In this document: positions 33,130-42,800 of the stretch, piece after piece
How the letters are laid out: every line of letters begins with the position of its first letter
Numbering within the stretch: position 1 is the first letter of the stretch
From: Selaginella moellendorffii
Taxonomy: Eukaryota > Streptophyta > Lycopodiopsida > Selaginellales > Selaginellaceae
Assembly: GCF_000143415.4 (NCBI RefSeq)
Contig: NW_003314404.1
Location: 238,581-302,580, forward strand
Reading direction: 5' to 3'
Length of the DNA: 64,000 nt
Translations under genes and position numbers: made by a program
The notes under the pieces: model-generated
What the model saw: only the letters and a program-made list of their open reading frames with translations
Databases searched by the model: none
What the model was told of the DNA's origin: nothing

Positions 33130-36100
33130 ATGGCCTTCAGGGTTGGGGAAAAGGTTTACATTTTGAATGGTGGGAAGAGAGTTGCAAAAGGGACCCTTGT
33201 GTCTATGGATCGGAACTTTGTTATACACTGTCAAAGGCTTGGGGAAGGCAATGCTGCTGTATCAGTAGAGACTGTCTTCGATGGGAATGTGGTCGCTATT
33301 GAACGAGGAGAGATGGTCGTCGGGGTAAATGTTGTTGTTGCCTTGAAAAATCTTCAAAAGAAAGCAGATGTTGGGGACAGCGCAAGTGCAACGCATGTTC
33401 CCTCCGTGGATCTTAAGAACCGTGCTACATGGATTCAGGCAAAAGTGTTTCTAAACAACCCCGAGGGGGAGGTGGTAGCTGAGGGCTTAGCCACAGTTGT
33501 CGATCCAAGAGATGCGGTTGCTAATCAAGAATTGGGCTGGGATGATATTGGAGTTGCGATTTTAGAGGTTGTTGACACAGAAGAAAACAGTCTGACTATT
33601 GGAAGCATTGTGTGGTGGAAATTGAGGCACTTAGTGTTTGAGAATGTGAAGGATTCACAATCAAACACCACTACAACTGATGACAGAACATCTCTTCATG
33701 GGAAAAGAAAGTACACCTTCCTAAAGCGCAGCCAAAGGGATCTGAGCAACGAACCGAAAAGGCAAAAAATGGCGATGGAGGTTCGAATGGTCTCGACAGT
33801 TGCTTGTTGCAAGAGGAGGTGCTGTCAACATGCTGATTGGGATGCTATTGAAGAGAGAGAGCAAGATACAAGACATTGTCCTGGAAGGCAGCTCGCAATT
33901 TTGTGTATGAGGCATTACGGTCATCTGTTGATGCTTCAGAACATCAGGTGGGGGGCATGGTCTTCCAGAGGGGTTTGGTCTGCATGAAGGCATGGAGAAT
34001 CATTTATGGAGTCCCTCGAACCACATTCTACAGAATCAAAACTGAGTTCGAGGAACAAAGGGTTCAACAGGCAGTCCATGGGAACGACGGTATGCACAAA
34101 ACCAGGGGTCATGTTGTATATGGAGAGGCAATCTTCAAGAGGTTTGTCGAGACATGTAGCGAGCAGCAACCACATAAAACCCGCCTCTTGGAAGATGGAA
34201 CACGAGACACCCAACGAGTTCTCCCTTCCATGTATACCAAGGGGGCCATATTGGAAGATGTGAATCGGGAACTCTAGAGTAATGGCTACAGGAAGCTGAG
34301 CCAATCTAGATTTAGTAGATTGTGGAGCAACAGGTTCAGGGATGTGAGTATAGGAAAGTACTCCAGCTTTTCAAAGTGTGACGAGTGCACTGCTATCAAA
34401 ATGGCTTTGTCGAAGAATTCTTGCAGCGCTCAAGAGCGAGAGAGTTGGTTAGAAGGCGGCTCGACCACAACATCGAGCAGAGAAGCTGCAGGACTGCATA
34501 TTATCATAACAGGATTCTCTCCATGGAGAGACCTGACTCTTACCTCTGCATCATCCACGACAAAATGGACCAGAAAAAGACGTGCTTACCTCGACTCAAT
34601 CTTGCCCCCAAGGCAATCTCTTCATCCATGCAGCTGCCTGTGTCTCTGTTTGGCATAATCGCTCATGGGCATGGTGCCCAGAACTATGGGAACTTCTTTG
34701 TACCTCTATGGGGTGGCGGGGGTGCAAACATGATGATTGCGTCCCTAGCAAAACACTTAAGGTCTCTGCAAAGTGCGTAGACTGAGCTGAACGGCCAACC
34801 CTTGCATAAGGCCCTTGTCGATCGAACCCCATACAGGGTTCAGCTGGAGGAGGAGCAAAGGCTTGCAGTATCGCGTGGGGCCCCATGCCATCCCAGTGAA
34901 TATGTTGGCTGTCAGATTGTAGGGTTATCACGTGAGGCCTCATGCCATTCCGACGAGGCTGGTCGCCCGGTGAATGCACAGCCTCATCCAAACGAAGCAG
35001 AATCTCAAGGAAGTTTTTGCGGCCGATGTGGCCTTCCACCCCATCTTCTGCTCCAAACAGACAATGCTGGCAGTGAGAACAAAAACATGTACGTCTTCGC
35101 GTACTTGGCGATGCTTGTTGCCAAAGGCATATTTGAAACGGTTACACTTGGCTTTCTCATGGTTGGGCACACTCATGAAGACGTCGATGCCATGTTCAGT
35201 CACCTGGCAGAGTCCCTCCGGCGATCCAATGTCCTCACCCTCCCACAACTCTACGATGAATTCCAAAATTGCATCAAAGGCACTGTTGAAGCTGCACTTC
35301 TGACAGAGGTTCCAGACTTTAAGGGGTTTGTAAGAGGCTACATCAGGGACGGATCCGAAACGCTGATTGGCCACTCCAAGCCTCTTCAGTTTCATTTCAG
35401 CATGTGTGACGGTGCTCCAGTGATGAGGTACAAGATGAGAGAATGGGACACAGTGTGGCTGCCAGTGGACGGCATTGAACTCTTCAAGAGAGATCCCATA
35501 ACTGGGGAACCTATGATTCCTCAGGGTTCCCCACGGCCGATGCACCCGGATGGACTCAAAGACCAGGAAAGTATAGTGGCCGGGATTAGACAGCATATTG
35601 CCTTCTGGAAGAGGGGGTTGGTGTTTGGTGGAGAATCCTATTTTCAGAGGTGCAAGCCTTTACTCGAATACTGGGAGAAGATTATATCTGCTATCCAAAA
35701 TGGGCCGGTTGTATATGAAGAATTGGAAGAGTCCTTTTGGCCAGAACCCAGAGCACTAGATAGTAGCGGAACAATGTCCTCTGGAAATGCAGTGACAGAT
35801 AACGATGTTGAGGATCACTATTATGGGCCGAGGAACAAGAAGCCGGATTCAGCATTCAATCCAGTACAGGTTTGCAAAGGAATGGTCGTGCTTGTCAGAC
35901 CCAGTAATAAAAAACAAATGATATGGGTGGGGCGCTGCATCACTAATGCAAAGGAGGACGCGGAAACTAACTCCTTCAATGTAACTGTGGAGTGGTTCAA
36001 GCCAAGTTCCGGATATACGAACGATTGCCTAGAAAAGAGATGGGTGCTGAATCCAAGGGATCCCAGCATGAGCATATCGGTGGATAATGTTGTGCATGGT

Positions 36101-36269
36101 TGGATGCGGAAGCAGAGTGCCACCATCACCTTGCCAGACCATGCAAGAGATGCAGCAAGAGCATTCATAACCCGGGTTCAAGGTGAGATTCATTAATATT
36201 CCTTTACTAAGTTTCTAATGTATTTTATTTCAAGGTGAACAATCCGAATCTGAATCAGAGGAGGCGTGA
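33130..36269 (+). pseudogene. putative RNase H-fold transposase gene (GHTHEDVD / DN..ENKN family, DUF7869-like), damaged
   Basis: ATG 33130 opens a 240-residue N-terminal part ending in CCKRRCCQHADWD. The frame then shifts within a GA tract near 33855. It continues with VPRTTFYRIKTEF, a TAG at 34275, FSKCDECTAIKMAL, and a second shift near 34430. IIHDKMDQKKTCLPRL, a TAG at 34778, LLLQTDNAGSENKN and FLMVGHTHEDVDAMFS follow. A phase-1 intron (36183-36234) leads to a short acidic last exon ending TGA at 36267-36269, which touches a palindrome. The spaced acidic motifs (HDKMD, TDNAGSEN, THEDVD) suggest a DDE/D catalytic core; this is inference. Two palindromes (34870, 34927) lie inside the frame just before the second motif. 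Some breaks could be unrecognised introns. Confidence 0.7.
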
Positions 36270-36344
36270 TGGCATGTGGCCTTACGCCATTCCTAGGTGA
36301 GATGATACAAATAACAAGTATAAATTCTTAGTTGTTCTAGCAAA

Positions 36345-36440
36345 TCTTACTTAAAGTTCAAGGTGAACAAGCCGAATATGAATTCATCGGATTGTTATAA
36401 CAAATTGCGAGGTGATGGCATGAGGCGATACGCCATTTGA
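36345..36440 (+). repeat. duplicate of the last exon plus its palindrome
   Basis: The block 'ttcaaggtgaaca.gccgaat...gaggtgatggcatg' repeats 36228-36290 with changes. It again has the intron end, exon start and abutting palindrome, so exon and palindrome were copied together. Confidence 0.65.
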
Positions 36441-36907
36441 GAGTGGTAGCCATTCCTATATGAGGTGAGTGAAGTATTTATTAGAAATACCTCATTCAAT
36501 TGTGCACTTCTAAGTCTTGGTCCACTTAGTACTGTTTGCATGTTTTTATTTTAATTCTTTCTCTAAAATGTTATTTAGCATGTGGCTTCATGCCATTGCT
36601 CTCCACAATCATGCATTGAATTTCTATCCTTGCATAATACTTCTCCATATATATAGCATGTGCGCACATGTGATATGGTTCATTAGGCCTGATATAGTGT
36701 GTGAGGTAAAACAAAGATGATGTGACATATGCATTTACCAATCACACGTGCATAAATCTAATAATATGGCGTGTGGCCCATATTAATGGCACATAAACCC
36801 ATATTGTGGGCTTACGTGCTTTATGTACCATCATTCCCTTGCAGCGTGTGTGTTGGTTTCCTTTTATAACACAACGAACTCCATATTTTAGGGTGAAGAG
36901 CGTTCTC

Positions 36908-37165
36908 ATGGCAAGCACAAAATCTGTAAGTGAGGCAGAAAAGGAGATGGAGAAGGAGATAGGTGAAGATGTAGAATATATAAGTCTTCCAAACTCCCCG
37001 TACTATACTCCAGGTGATCATTTTTCTGAACAAACGGCAACATTAACAACTATCGAGAACGCCCCAGTAACGTCAGAGACAACAATCCAAAGCAAAACAA
37101 CTGACCCGGAGAAGGATGATAGTACCGCTGAGAGTACCAAAAAGGAGGTGTCCACTAGCGCTTAG
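36908..37165 (+). CDS. small acidic/Thr-rich hypothetical protein
   Basis: 85 residues from ATG 36908 (MASTKSVSEAEKEMEKEIGE...), followed closely by a palindrome at 37173. The composition (Glu, Ser, Thr) resembles a nuclear linker region. It could be a short gene or a last exon of the upstream transposase-like gene. No family recognised. Confidence 0.35.
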   Translation: MASTKSVSEAEKEMEKEIGEDVEYISLPNSPYYTPGDHFSEQTATLTTIENAPVTSETTIQSKTTDPEKDDSTAESTKKEVSTSA

Positions 37166-37199
37166 GCTTATAATGGCGTGTGCCCTCATGCCATTTACT

Positions 37200-37801
37200 T
37201 GATCACCAAATACCTTTTTCCCTTTGCACTAGTATATCTTAATACCGGTCTGAGAAATAGAATGGCATGTGCCCTCAGGCCTTTTACTAAATCACCTTTG
37301 AAAAAAATACAAGCCTCTATGTCGTAAAAAAAAGGTACTAGAGAAATTCCTTAATAATATGAATGTTATTTAGTTTCATGAAAATACACTAAGGGTCAAA
37401 TGAGTTAAATGACTTCTCCAGACTAGCAATGCCTCTTGCTACACCTTCACAATTAGATTCGTTAGAAAAAGATAACATTGAATAATATCTAAATGTTCTC
37501 ACCATTAAGTTATATGTCTGGCTAATAGGAATGATGTTCATCTTGGAAAGCTCACCACACGCTCAATGAACAAACAAATAGTGTGTGCGCGCATGCCATC
37601 GCTCTTCTTTAGCTTCAGATTCGGCTTGTTCACCTTGACAATGAGATTTATTATACAACTAGATGGACTCAGTCTGGACATAAGGTCACCGCGCTAGTCA
37701 CCATGCCCCAGATATGTCTAGCCCCTGGACAAAAAACATATAATTTCACGTCATTTTCAAATACTTGAAAATTTGTACCTAGTCCCATTTTACTGAATAA
37801 A
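37200..37801. other. right subterminal region of the 13.9-kb element
   Basis: No gene. It holds palindromes at 37262 and 37578. The stretch at 37610-37650 (cttcagattcggcttgttcaccttg) is an inverted echo of the 36362-36385 block (caaggtgaacaagccgaatatg). Confidence 0.5.
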
Positions 37802-37823
37802 TCCCACTTTAACGAAATAGAGC
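37802..37823 (-). repeat. terminal inverted repeat of the 13.9-kb element, right
   Basis: 22 bp ending CCACTTTAACGAAATAGAGC, the exact complement of 23947-23968. Confidence 0.88.
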
Positions 37824-37831
37824 ATATCACA
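37824..37831. other. 8-bp target site duplication, right
   Basis: ATATCACA, identical to the unoccupied site at 16262-16269; the left copy has two changes. Confidence 0.7.
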
Positions 37832-38502
37832 GTTTTGTCTCTCAAAGACTAGGCCATCCGTCCATGAGTGATCATTTTATATCCACTCCTTAGCATCCTC
37901 AGGATGCTTACAGACATGGGGAACAACCTTCCCCAATATCCTTTTTACAGTCCCTACTAAGTCCCTTTCTTATCCATGGCCGTATTCGCCAACATTGCCA
38001 CTGGGACAAAGCCCACAAGCCTAACCATTAAGTCCCACTGCCCTCTGGGGCTTCCTCACCACATGACCGTATCCATGATCACTACACCAGAGAACCACTC
38101 CTATTCCTTTCCATGGTCTGGGGCTTTGGGACAACATTTCGGAACACCATAGCACTACACGAGCCTCATGGGTATTCTCCCCACCTTCCACCTTTGGGTG
38201 CTTTAGCCATGGGCTTAGAGGAAGGTTTTGTTAAGCCATGCCAGGCATCCAAGTAAGTAGTGCCACCCATGTTTGTACTGGAAGCATTGACCATTCAATT
38301 TCCCGGGGGAACTAGAGCTAACTCTTGAACACTTCACCAAGCTACCCCACTTGTCTGTCCATATTCACTCTAGCCTTGGATTTCCCAATGGTTATCCCAT
38401 CACTTAACACTTGGGTATGGCCTTTCCTAGCCAAATTGGCTCCACTAAAGTCCAACCCCCCCACACTCTCCCTACTATACTTTTGGAACCTCTTGTAGCG
38501 CG

Positions 38503-38519
38503 CCCCCCCCCCCCCCCCC
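38503..38519. repeat. poly-C run (17)
   Basis: Seventeen consecutive C. The complementary strand could form G-quadruplex-like structure, and the length is error-prone in assemblies. Confidence 0.9.
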
Positions 38520-38564
38520 AGGGGACGATCGTTTTGGGCTTTCACCCAACAGCTTGTATTAGTA

Positions 38565-38895
38565 TTCGGACTCGGACTTGGTCTCGGTCTTGGCTTCGGA
38601 CTCGGACTCGGTCTCAGTCTCGGTCTCGGTCTTGGTTCCATCTCGGACTCCATCTCAAACTCCATCTCGAACTCCATCTCGGGTCCATCTCGGACTCCAT
38701 CTTGAACTCCATCTTGGACTCTATCTCAGACTCCATCTTGGGTCCATCTAACACTTCATCTCAGGTCCATCTCGGACTCCATCTCAGACTCCATCTCGGG
38801 TCCATCTCGGGTCTATCTTGAACTCCATCTCAGACTCCATCTTGGGTCCATCTCGGACTCTATCTTGAGCCTATCTCGAACTCCATCTCAGACTC
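38565..38895. repeat. CTCGGACTCCAT-type minisatellite
   Basis: 12-bp-like units (ctcggactccat, ctcgggtccat and variants) in tandem for about 330 bp. Open frames over it are repeat artefacts. Confidence 0.9.
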
Positions 38896-39125
38896 TTTTA
38901 TGTGTCATGTGTTGGTCCTCTTGTGTCCCTTTTTTAGAGACTCACTTATTGCTCGCTTTGTGCTTGTTCCTTGAGCGCTTCGTTAGGAGTTCCACTCTTG
39001 CTCTTGACCTTTCAAATCAGAGCTTTTAGTCCAAACGTGTTACGCTTGTTTGGTTTTCACTTTAGCCACTACCACATAACACCTTTTCGGCTCCACTTTG
39101 GAGCTTAGGGATTTGTGTCTCACAA

Positions 39126-41900
39126 TTACTTCCTTCTATGTTTCCATCTTGTTCCACTCTTCCCTTTTTCGATCCCTCTGACGGTTTTTGTGTTCCAATG
39201 GTTGACTTGCTCATGAAGGAGTATGCCGATCTCTTTGAATTTGACCTATTTTTTGAGGCCAAGATTGCCACATATCATCTGATTTCAACTAAGGATGCTT
39301 GTACAATCAAGGTTTTTATTTGTCGTTGGTCACCCAAAGAAATCAAGATTTCAAATGCAAATATCAAAAAGATGTTGGAAAATGGTGTTATTCAAAAGTC
39401 GTAAAGTCCTTGGACATATGAACCTCATCTAGTGACAAAGCCTGATGGGAGTATTTGTTTCTATATTGACTATAATCCATTAAATAAAGTGACAATCCTA
39501 GATATGTACCCTCTTCCTCACACTGTTGATCTCTTGGATTGTCTAGGGAAAAGTCGTTAGTTCACCAAGCTAAATCTTACTTCTAAATACTAGCAAATAC
39601 CAATGGCTAAAAAAGATATTCTTAAAATAAATTTTCATATATCATTTAGTTTGTACAAGTTCTTAATGATGCCGTTTGGTTTGAACAATGCTCCAGTGAC
39701 TTTCCAGCAGAGGTTCTTTATGATATGCCGAAAGTGATTGCTGAATTCATTGATGATGTTTTGATTCATTTGAAGGGGACATGGGAGGAATATGTCTCTG
39801 ATATTCGTAAAGTGTTGGATTGGCTACGAGAAGTTGGTTTAAAACTGAAGCAATTGAAATGCGTGTTTGGGTCCAAGGACACGACTTATCTTGGGTTCCG
39901 TATTTCTTATGAAAGCTTGCAAGTTGATCTTAACAAACTTGTGGCTATTTTAAAGTTCCCTACTTTGAAGTGTATGAATGATGTGCAACGCTTCCTAAAC
40001 AAAGTGTAGTATCTTAGTCGTTTTGTGGATCATCTTTCTGATCACATTGCACCATTGCGAGCATTGCTAAAGTTATCAACATCATCTTTTATTTGGTTTG
40101 CAAACTGTGAGTAGGCATTCATGTATTTCAAAGAACTATTGACAACTCTTTCAGTTTTGGCATATCCTAATTATACTCGATCTTCATTTTGCGCGGGGAT
40201 GCTTTTGATATTGGTCTTGGAGGTGTGTTGATGCAAGAGAGCCCGAATATGCCTGCTCAATGCCATCCCATTGCATATATAAACTATACATTACAATTAG
40301 TAGAAGAGAACTACTCTACAACAAAAGAGTGTTTAGTAGCAATCTGAGAAACTTTATGCATATCTACATGGTTCTTGGACGTTATTGGAAGGTGATTATG
40401 CTGCCATTACTTCATTATTAAAGCAAAAAAACCTAGTTGGTCATACTACTCAATGGGCTTTGAAGCTTTAGATATATAATTTTGATGTTGTTCATTGCCT
40501 GGGGAGTTCTATGGCTAATGCTAATGCCCTTTCTCGAACTCCTCTTCCTTTTTCACTCTCTTCTCATATTTTTGATGAGCCTATTATTCTAGCATTTATT
40601 GTGGATTTAGAAGCTTCGAGATGAGTTTGAGAATCCTGCATCACTTGTTAATGACTTGCCATTCTGGCATTTACATTCTGAATATCACTTTGAAAATAGC
40701 CTTCTTTATTTTGTGGGGACAAATCCTAATGATCATTTATTGCTAGTGGTGCCTTCAATCTTTATTCCACGGTTTCTCTATGTTTACCATGACTCTGTTA
40801 TTCTAGGCGGCCATATAGGACATCATCGTGTGACCAAGAAGCTGCATAAGTCTTTGTATTAACCAAAGATGCAACGTAATGTTATTTGGTATATGCATAG
40901 CTGTATTTGGTGCCAAACTCGTAATACTCCCCCTCATGCTGCAAAAGGACAACTAGAGTCAGTTGCAATTTCCCATCCATTTAAATTGGTGGTGTTTGAT
41001 CTTATGGGAGTTTTTCACAATCAACTACTAGCAATGAGTATATTATTATTGCTTCTAACTATTTGACTCATTGGGTGGAAGTTAGTGTTTTTGCTAGCAT
41101 CTCTGCAATTGTTGTTGGATACTTCCTCCTTAATTGAGTTGTGTTTTAGCATTCTTGTCCAAAGCAGATTCTTTTAGATAATGGTCCCATATTTATGGCT
41201 AAAACATTTCATGTTTTGACATCTCGGTTTGGGATATGCCACACTTTCACTAGTGCTTATCATCCATAATCAGACGGTTTGGTGGAATGGCTTATTCAAA
41301 CATTCAAAAGGATGATCACGAAATACGTAAACTTTCAGCATTCAGATTATGATGGTTATTTGCTGTCTCTTTGGTATGCATATATCACAAGGGTGTAGAG
41401 TTCTGTTAGCGCTTCATTATATAAACTTCTATATAGTTATGATCTAATATTACCAATGGAGTTGGGTTTACCTTCATAATTGTCACGAGCTGCCGATGCT
41501 AAGTTATGGGATCAGTATTTGACAAGCATTCTTCCACTTATCCGAGTAAAGTCTACCAAACACCTAGGCTACATACAATTGAGACAATAATAGCACAATA
41601 ACTCCTATTATCATCCAACTGCAGAGTACAAAGTAGATGACTTAGTATTAGTCTATTTTCCCCATTTTATGGTGTGTGGTTTATCTAAAAAGCTCCTTGC
41701 TTAGTGGAAGGGATTATATCAGGTGTTGCAACATGTTAGACTGCAAGTTTATGATGTTTAACATGATGTCCAACAGGCTGATCCTCTAGAAATTGTGTAT
41801 GTGTAGCAGTTGAAACACTTCATACAAAGGGATTAGGAACAATTGGTACCACCTACAGATCCACTGATGCCTCCTTCTGATGTTCCTCTGGATCCCGACT
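39126..41900 (+). pseudogene. Ty3/gypsy pol relic (RT, RNase H, integrase)
   Basis: Fragments in shifting frames include an RT stretch (FMMPFGLNNAPVTFQQ-like near 39670) and FIDDVLIHLKGTWEEYVSDI (about 39750). A connection region, a zinc-binding integrase head (GGHIGHHRVTKKLHKSLY) with CIWCQTRN (about 40915), and the integrase core and C-terminal parts to about 41850 follow. Stops are frequent, so it is inactive. It follows LTR repeat K directly. Confidence 0.8.
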
Positions 41901-42800
41901 CATCTACAAGAAAACTCCTTGTCCTTGGACTTGAGCCATAATAGCATCAACTTCCATTAAAATAAAACCATCGCACACAAAAAATGGAGTTGAAAGACGT
42001 GCGGTAAGAAGTGGAAGAGGAAACATCTCATAACGTTGTGTCAAATGAAGAGCATCATCAATGGTGGCTAGAGCAAGTACATACACAATTTTGACAAGAT
42101 CAAGATAGTCCTAGCTTGATTTGCTGTAACATATTTCGCTCCCCACAAAGCGAGAAGCTTTAGAAACGAATTTCAAATTGCATCACTGACTCAAATGGCC
42201 TTTGATGAGGATGATACAATTATTAAAAGGCATTATCACAATCGTTAGTATATCCGAATGCGCGTTTGAAAATATCTAAGAGAACACTCTAATCCCCACA
42301 AGTGATTGTGCTCAAAATTGTACCACGTGTTATGAATATTGCCATCAACTGAGTTTAGTTGTTCAATTGCAACTACATAGTATTAAGCAATTGCACAAAT
42401 TGCTACTTCAGAGTCAAAGAAGGAGGAGACTATTGCTTTGCCCTGAAGATGAATAAAAAGGAAAGAGCAAAAGAAGAGAAATAAGAAAAAGTTAAAAGGA
42501 AAGGGAGATCTAAACCAAAATCTTAAAAAGAAAGAATAAAAGAAAGAAAATGGAAAAAGTTAAATCTAAATAATGCAAAAGTTAAATTTAAACCAAAATC
42601 CCAAATCCAAGCACTCTCAAGGACAATAAAAAGTGCTCTTCATCTCCACTAATGTGAGTGCATGAAATAAAGAAAAAGAATACAAAAAATATGCATATCA
42701 ATTAACCCAAAGATATTAATTTATATATAGGAGTAAGTGGTCCAAATTGAAACCAATCCAATGGCTACCACCTCATAACATGAAAAAACAAATATTTCTT
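41901..42800 (-). pseudogene. inverted gag/LTR fragment of the gypsy element seen at 14-15.3 kb
   Basis: Read on the minus strand, 41900-42560 matches 14470-15290 in pieces (for example ATGGAAGTTGATGCTATTATGG against GAGGTTGATGCTACTGCTAC). 42610-42790 matches the LTR part at 14200-14330. It is joined tail to tail with the plus-strand pol relic. Confidence 0.65.

Larger units (their letters stand above)
24301..37599. repeat. dispersed 22-bp palindrome family (about 30 copies)
   Basis: The consensus half-site is ATGGC[AG]TG[AT]GG followed by its reverse complement. Copies start at 24301, 25378, 25453, 26695, 26886, 27027, 28499, 29776, 29836, 29913, 30692, 30827, 30986, 31065, 31929, 32001, 32037, 32652, 32750, 32920, 32956, 33026, 34870, 34927, 36269, 36415, 36575, 36653, 36766 (weak), 37173, 37262 and 37578. 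Those at 25453 and 32750 are perfect. Many differences are C/T or G/A transitions, as expected from deamination of methylated cytosine. Copies lie in introns, intergenic DNA and coding sequence of both genes. Every copy I found is inside the 13.9-kb element. Confidence 0.9.
23947..37823. mobile_element. 13.9-kb DNA transposon with 22-bp terminal inverted repeats and about 30 internal palindromes
   Basis: The ends are complementary over 22 bp (left begins GCTCTATTTCGTTAAAGTGG). They are flanked by an imperfect 8-bp duplication and sit inside an LTR whose paralogue at about 16.26 kb lacks the insertion. Inside are a minus-strand multi-exon gene (24357-29962) and a divergent plus-strand gene with a possible transposase core (33130-36269). 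A small open frame (36908-37165) lies near the right end. The family of 22-bp palindromes was found only within these limits. An 8-bp duplication is seen in hAT-like and KDZ-type superfamilies, but neither encoded protein looks like a hAT transposase. I could not assign a known superfamily. Stops in both genes suggest this copy no longer makes full products. Confidence 0.82.
37824..39125. repeat. LTR-type repeat K, right part of the split copy
   Basis: It resumes the LTR interrupted at 23946. 37850-37945 matches 16275-16375, and 39085-39120 matches 16400-16435. Extra sequence between them includes a C-run and a TC-rich minisatellite. No gene. Confidence 0.7.

Noticed and set aside
34781-35030. 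Intron containing palindromes before the TDNAGSEN motif
   Set aside because: Several donor/acceptor choices exist (for example a 55-nt intron at 34868-34922), but none restores a clearly better frame; left undecided.
24301-37599. CRISPR-like array from repeated palindromes
   Set aside because: Spacing is irregular (tens to thousands of bp), copies lie in introns and exons, there are no cas genes, and the DNA is clearly eukaryotic.
23947-37823. Assignment to Maverick/Polinton, CACTA or Helitron
   Set aside because: No polymerase B, integrase, capsid or ATPase genes; ends are not CACTA; inverted repeats and target duplication exclude a Helitron.
38342-38821. Repetitive proteins over the CTCGGACTCCAT minisatellite
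   Set aside because: Repeat artefact, open on both strands.
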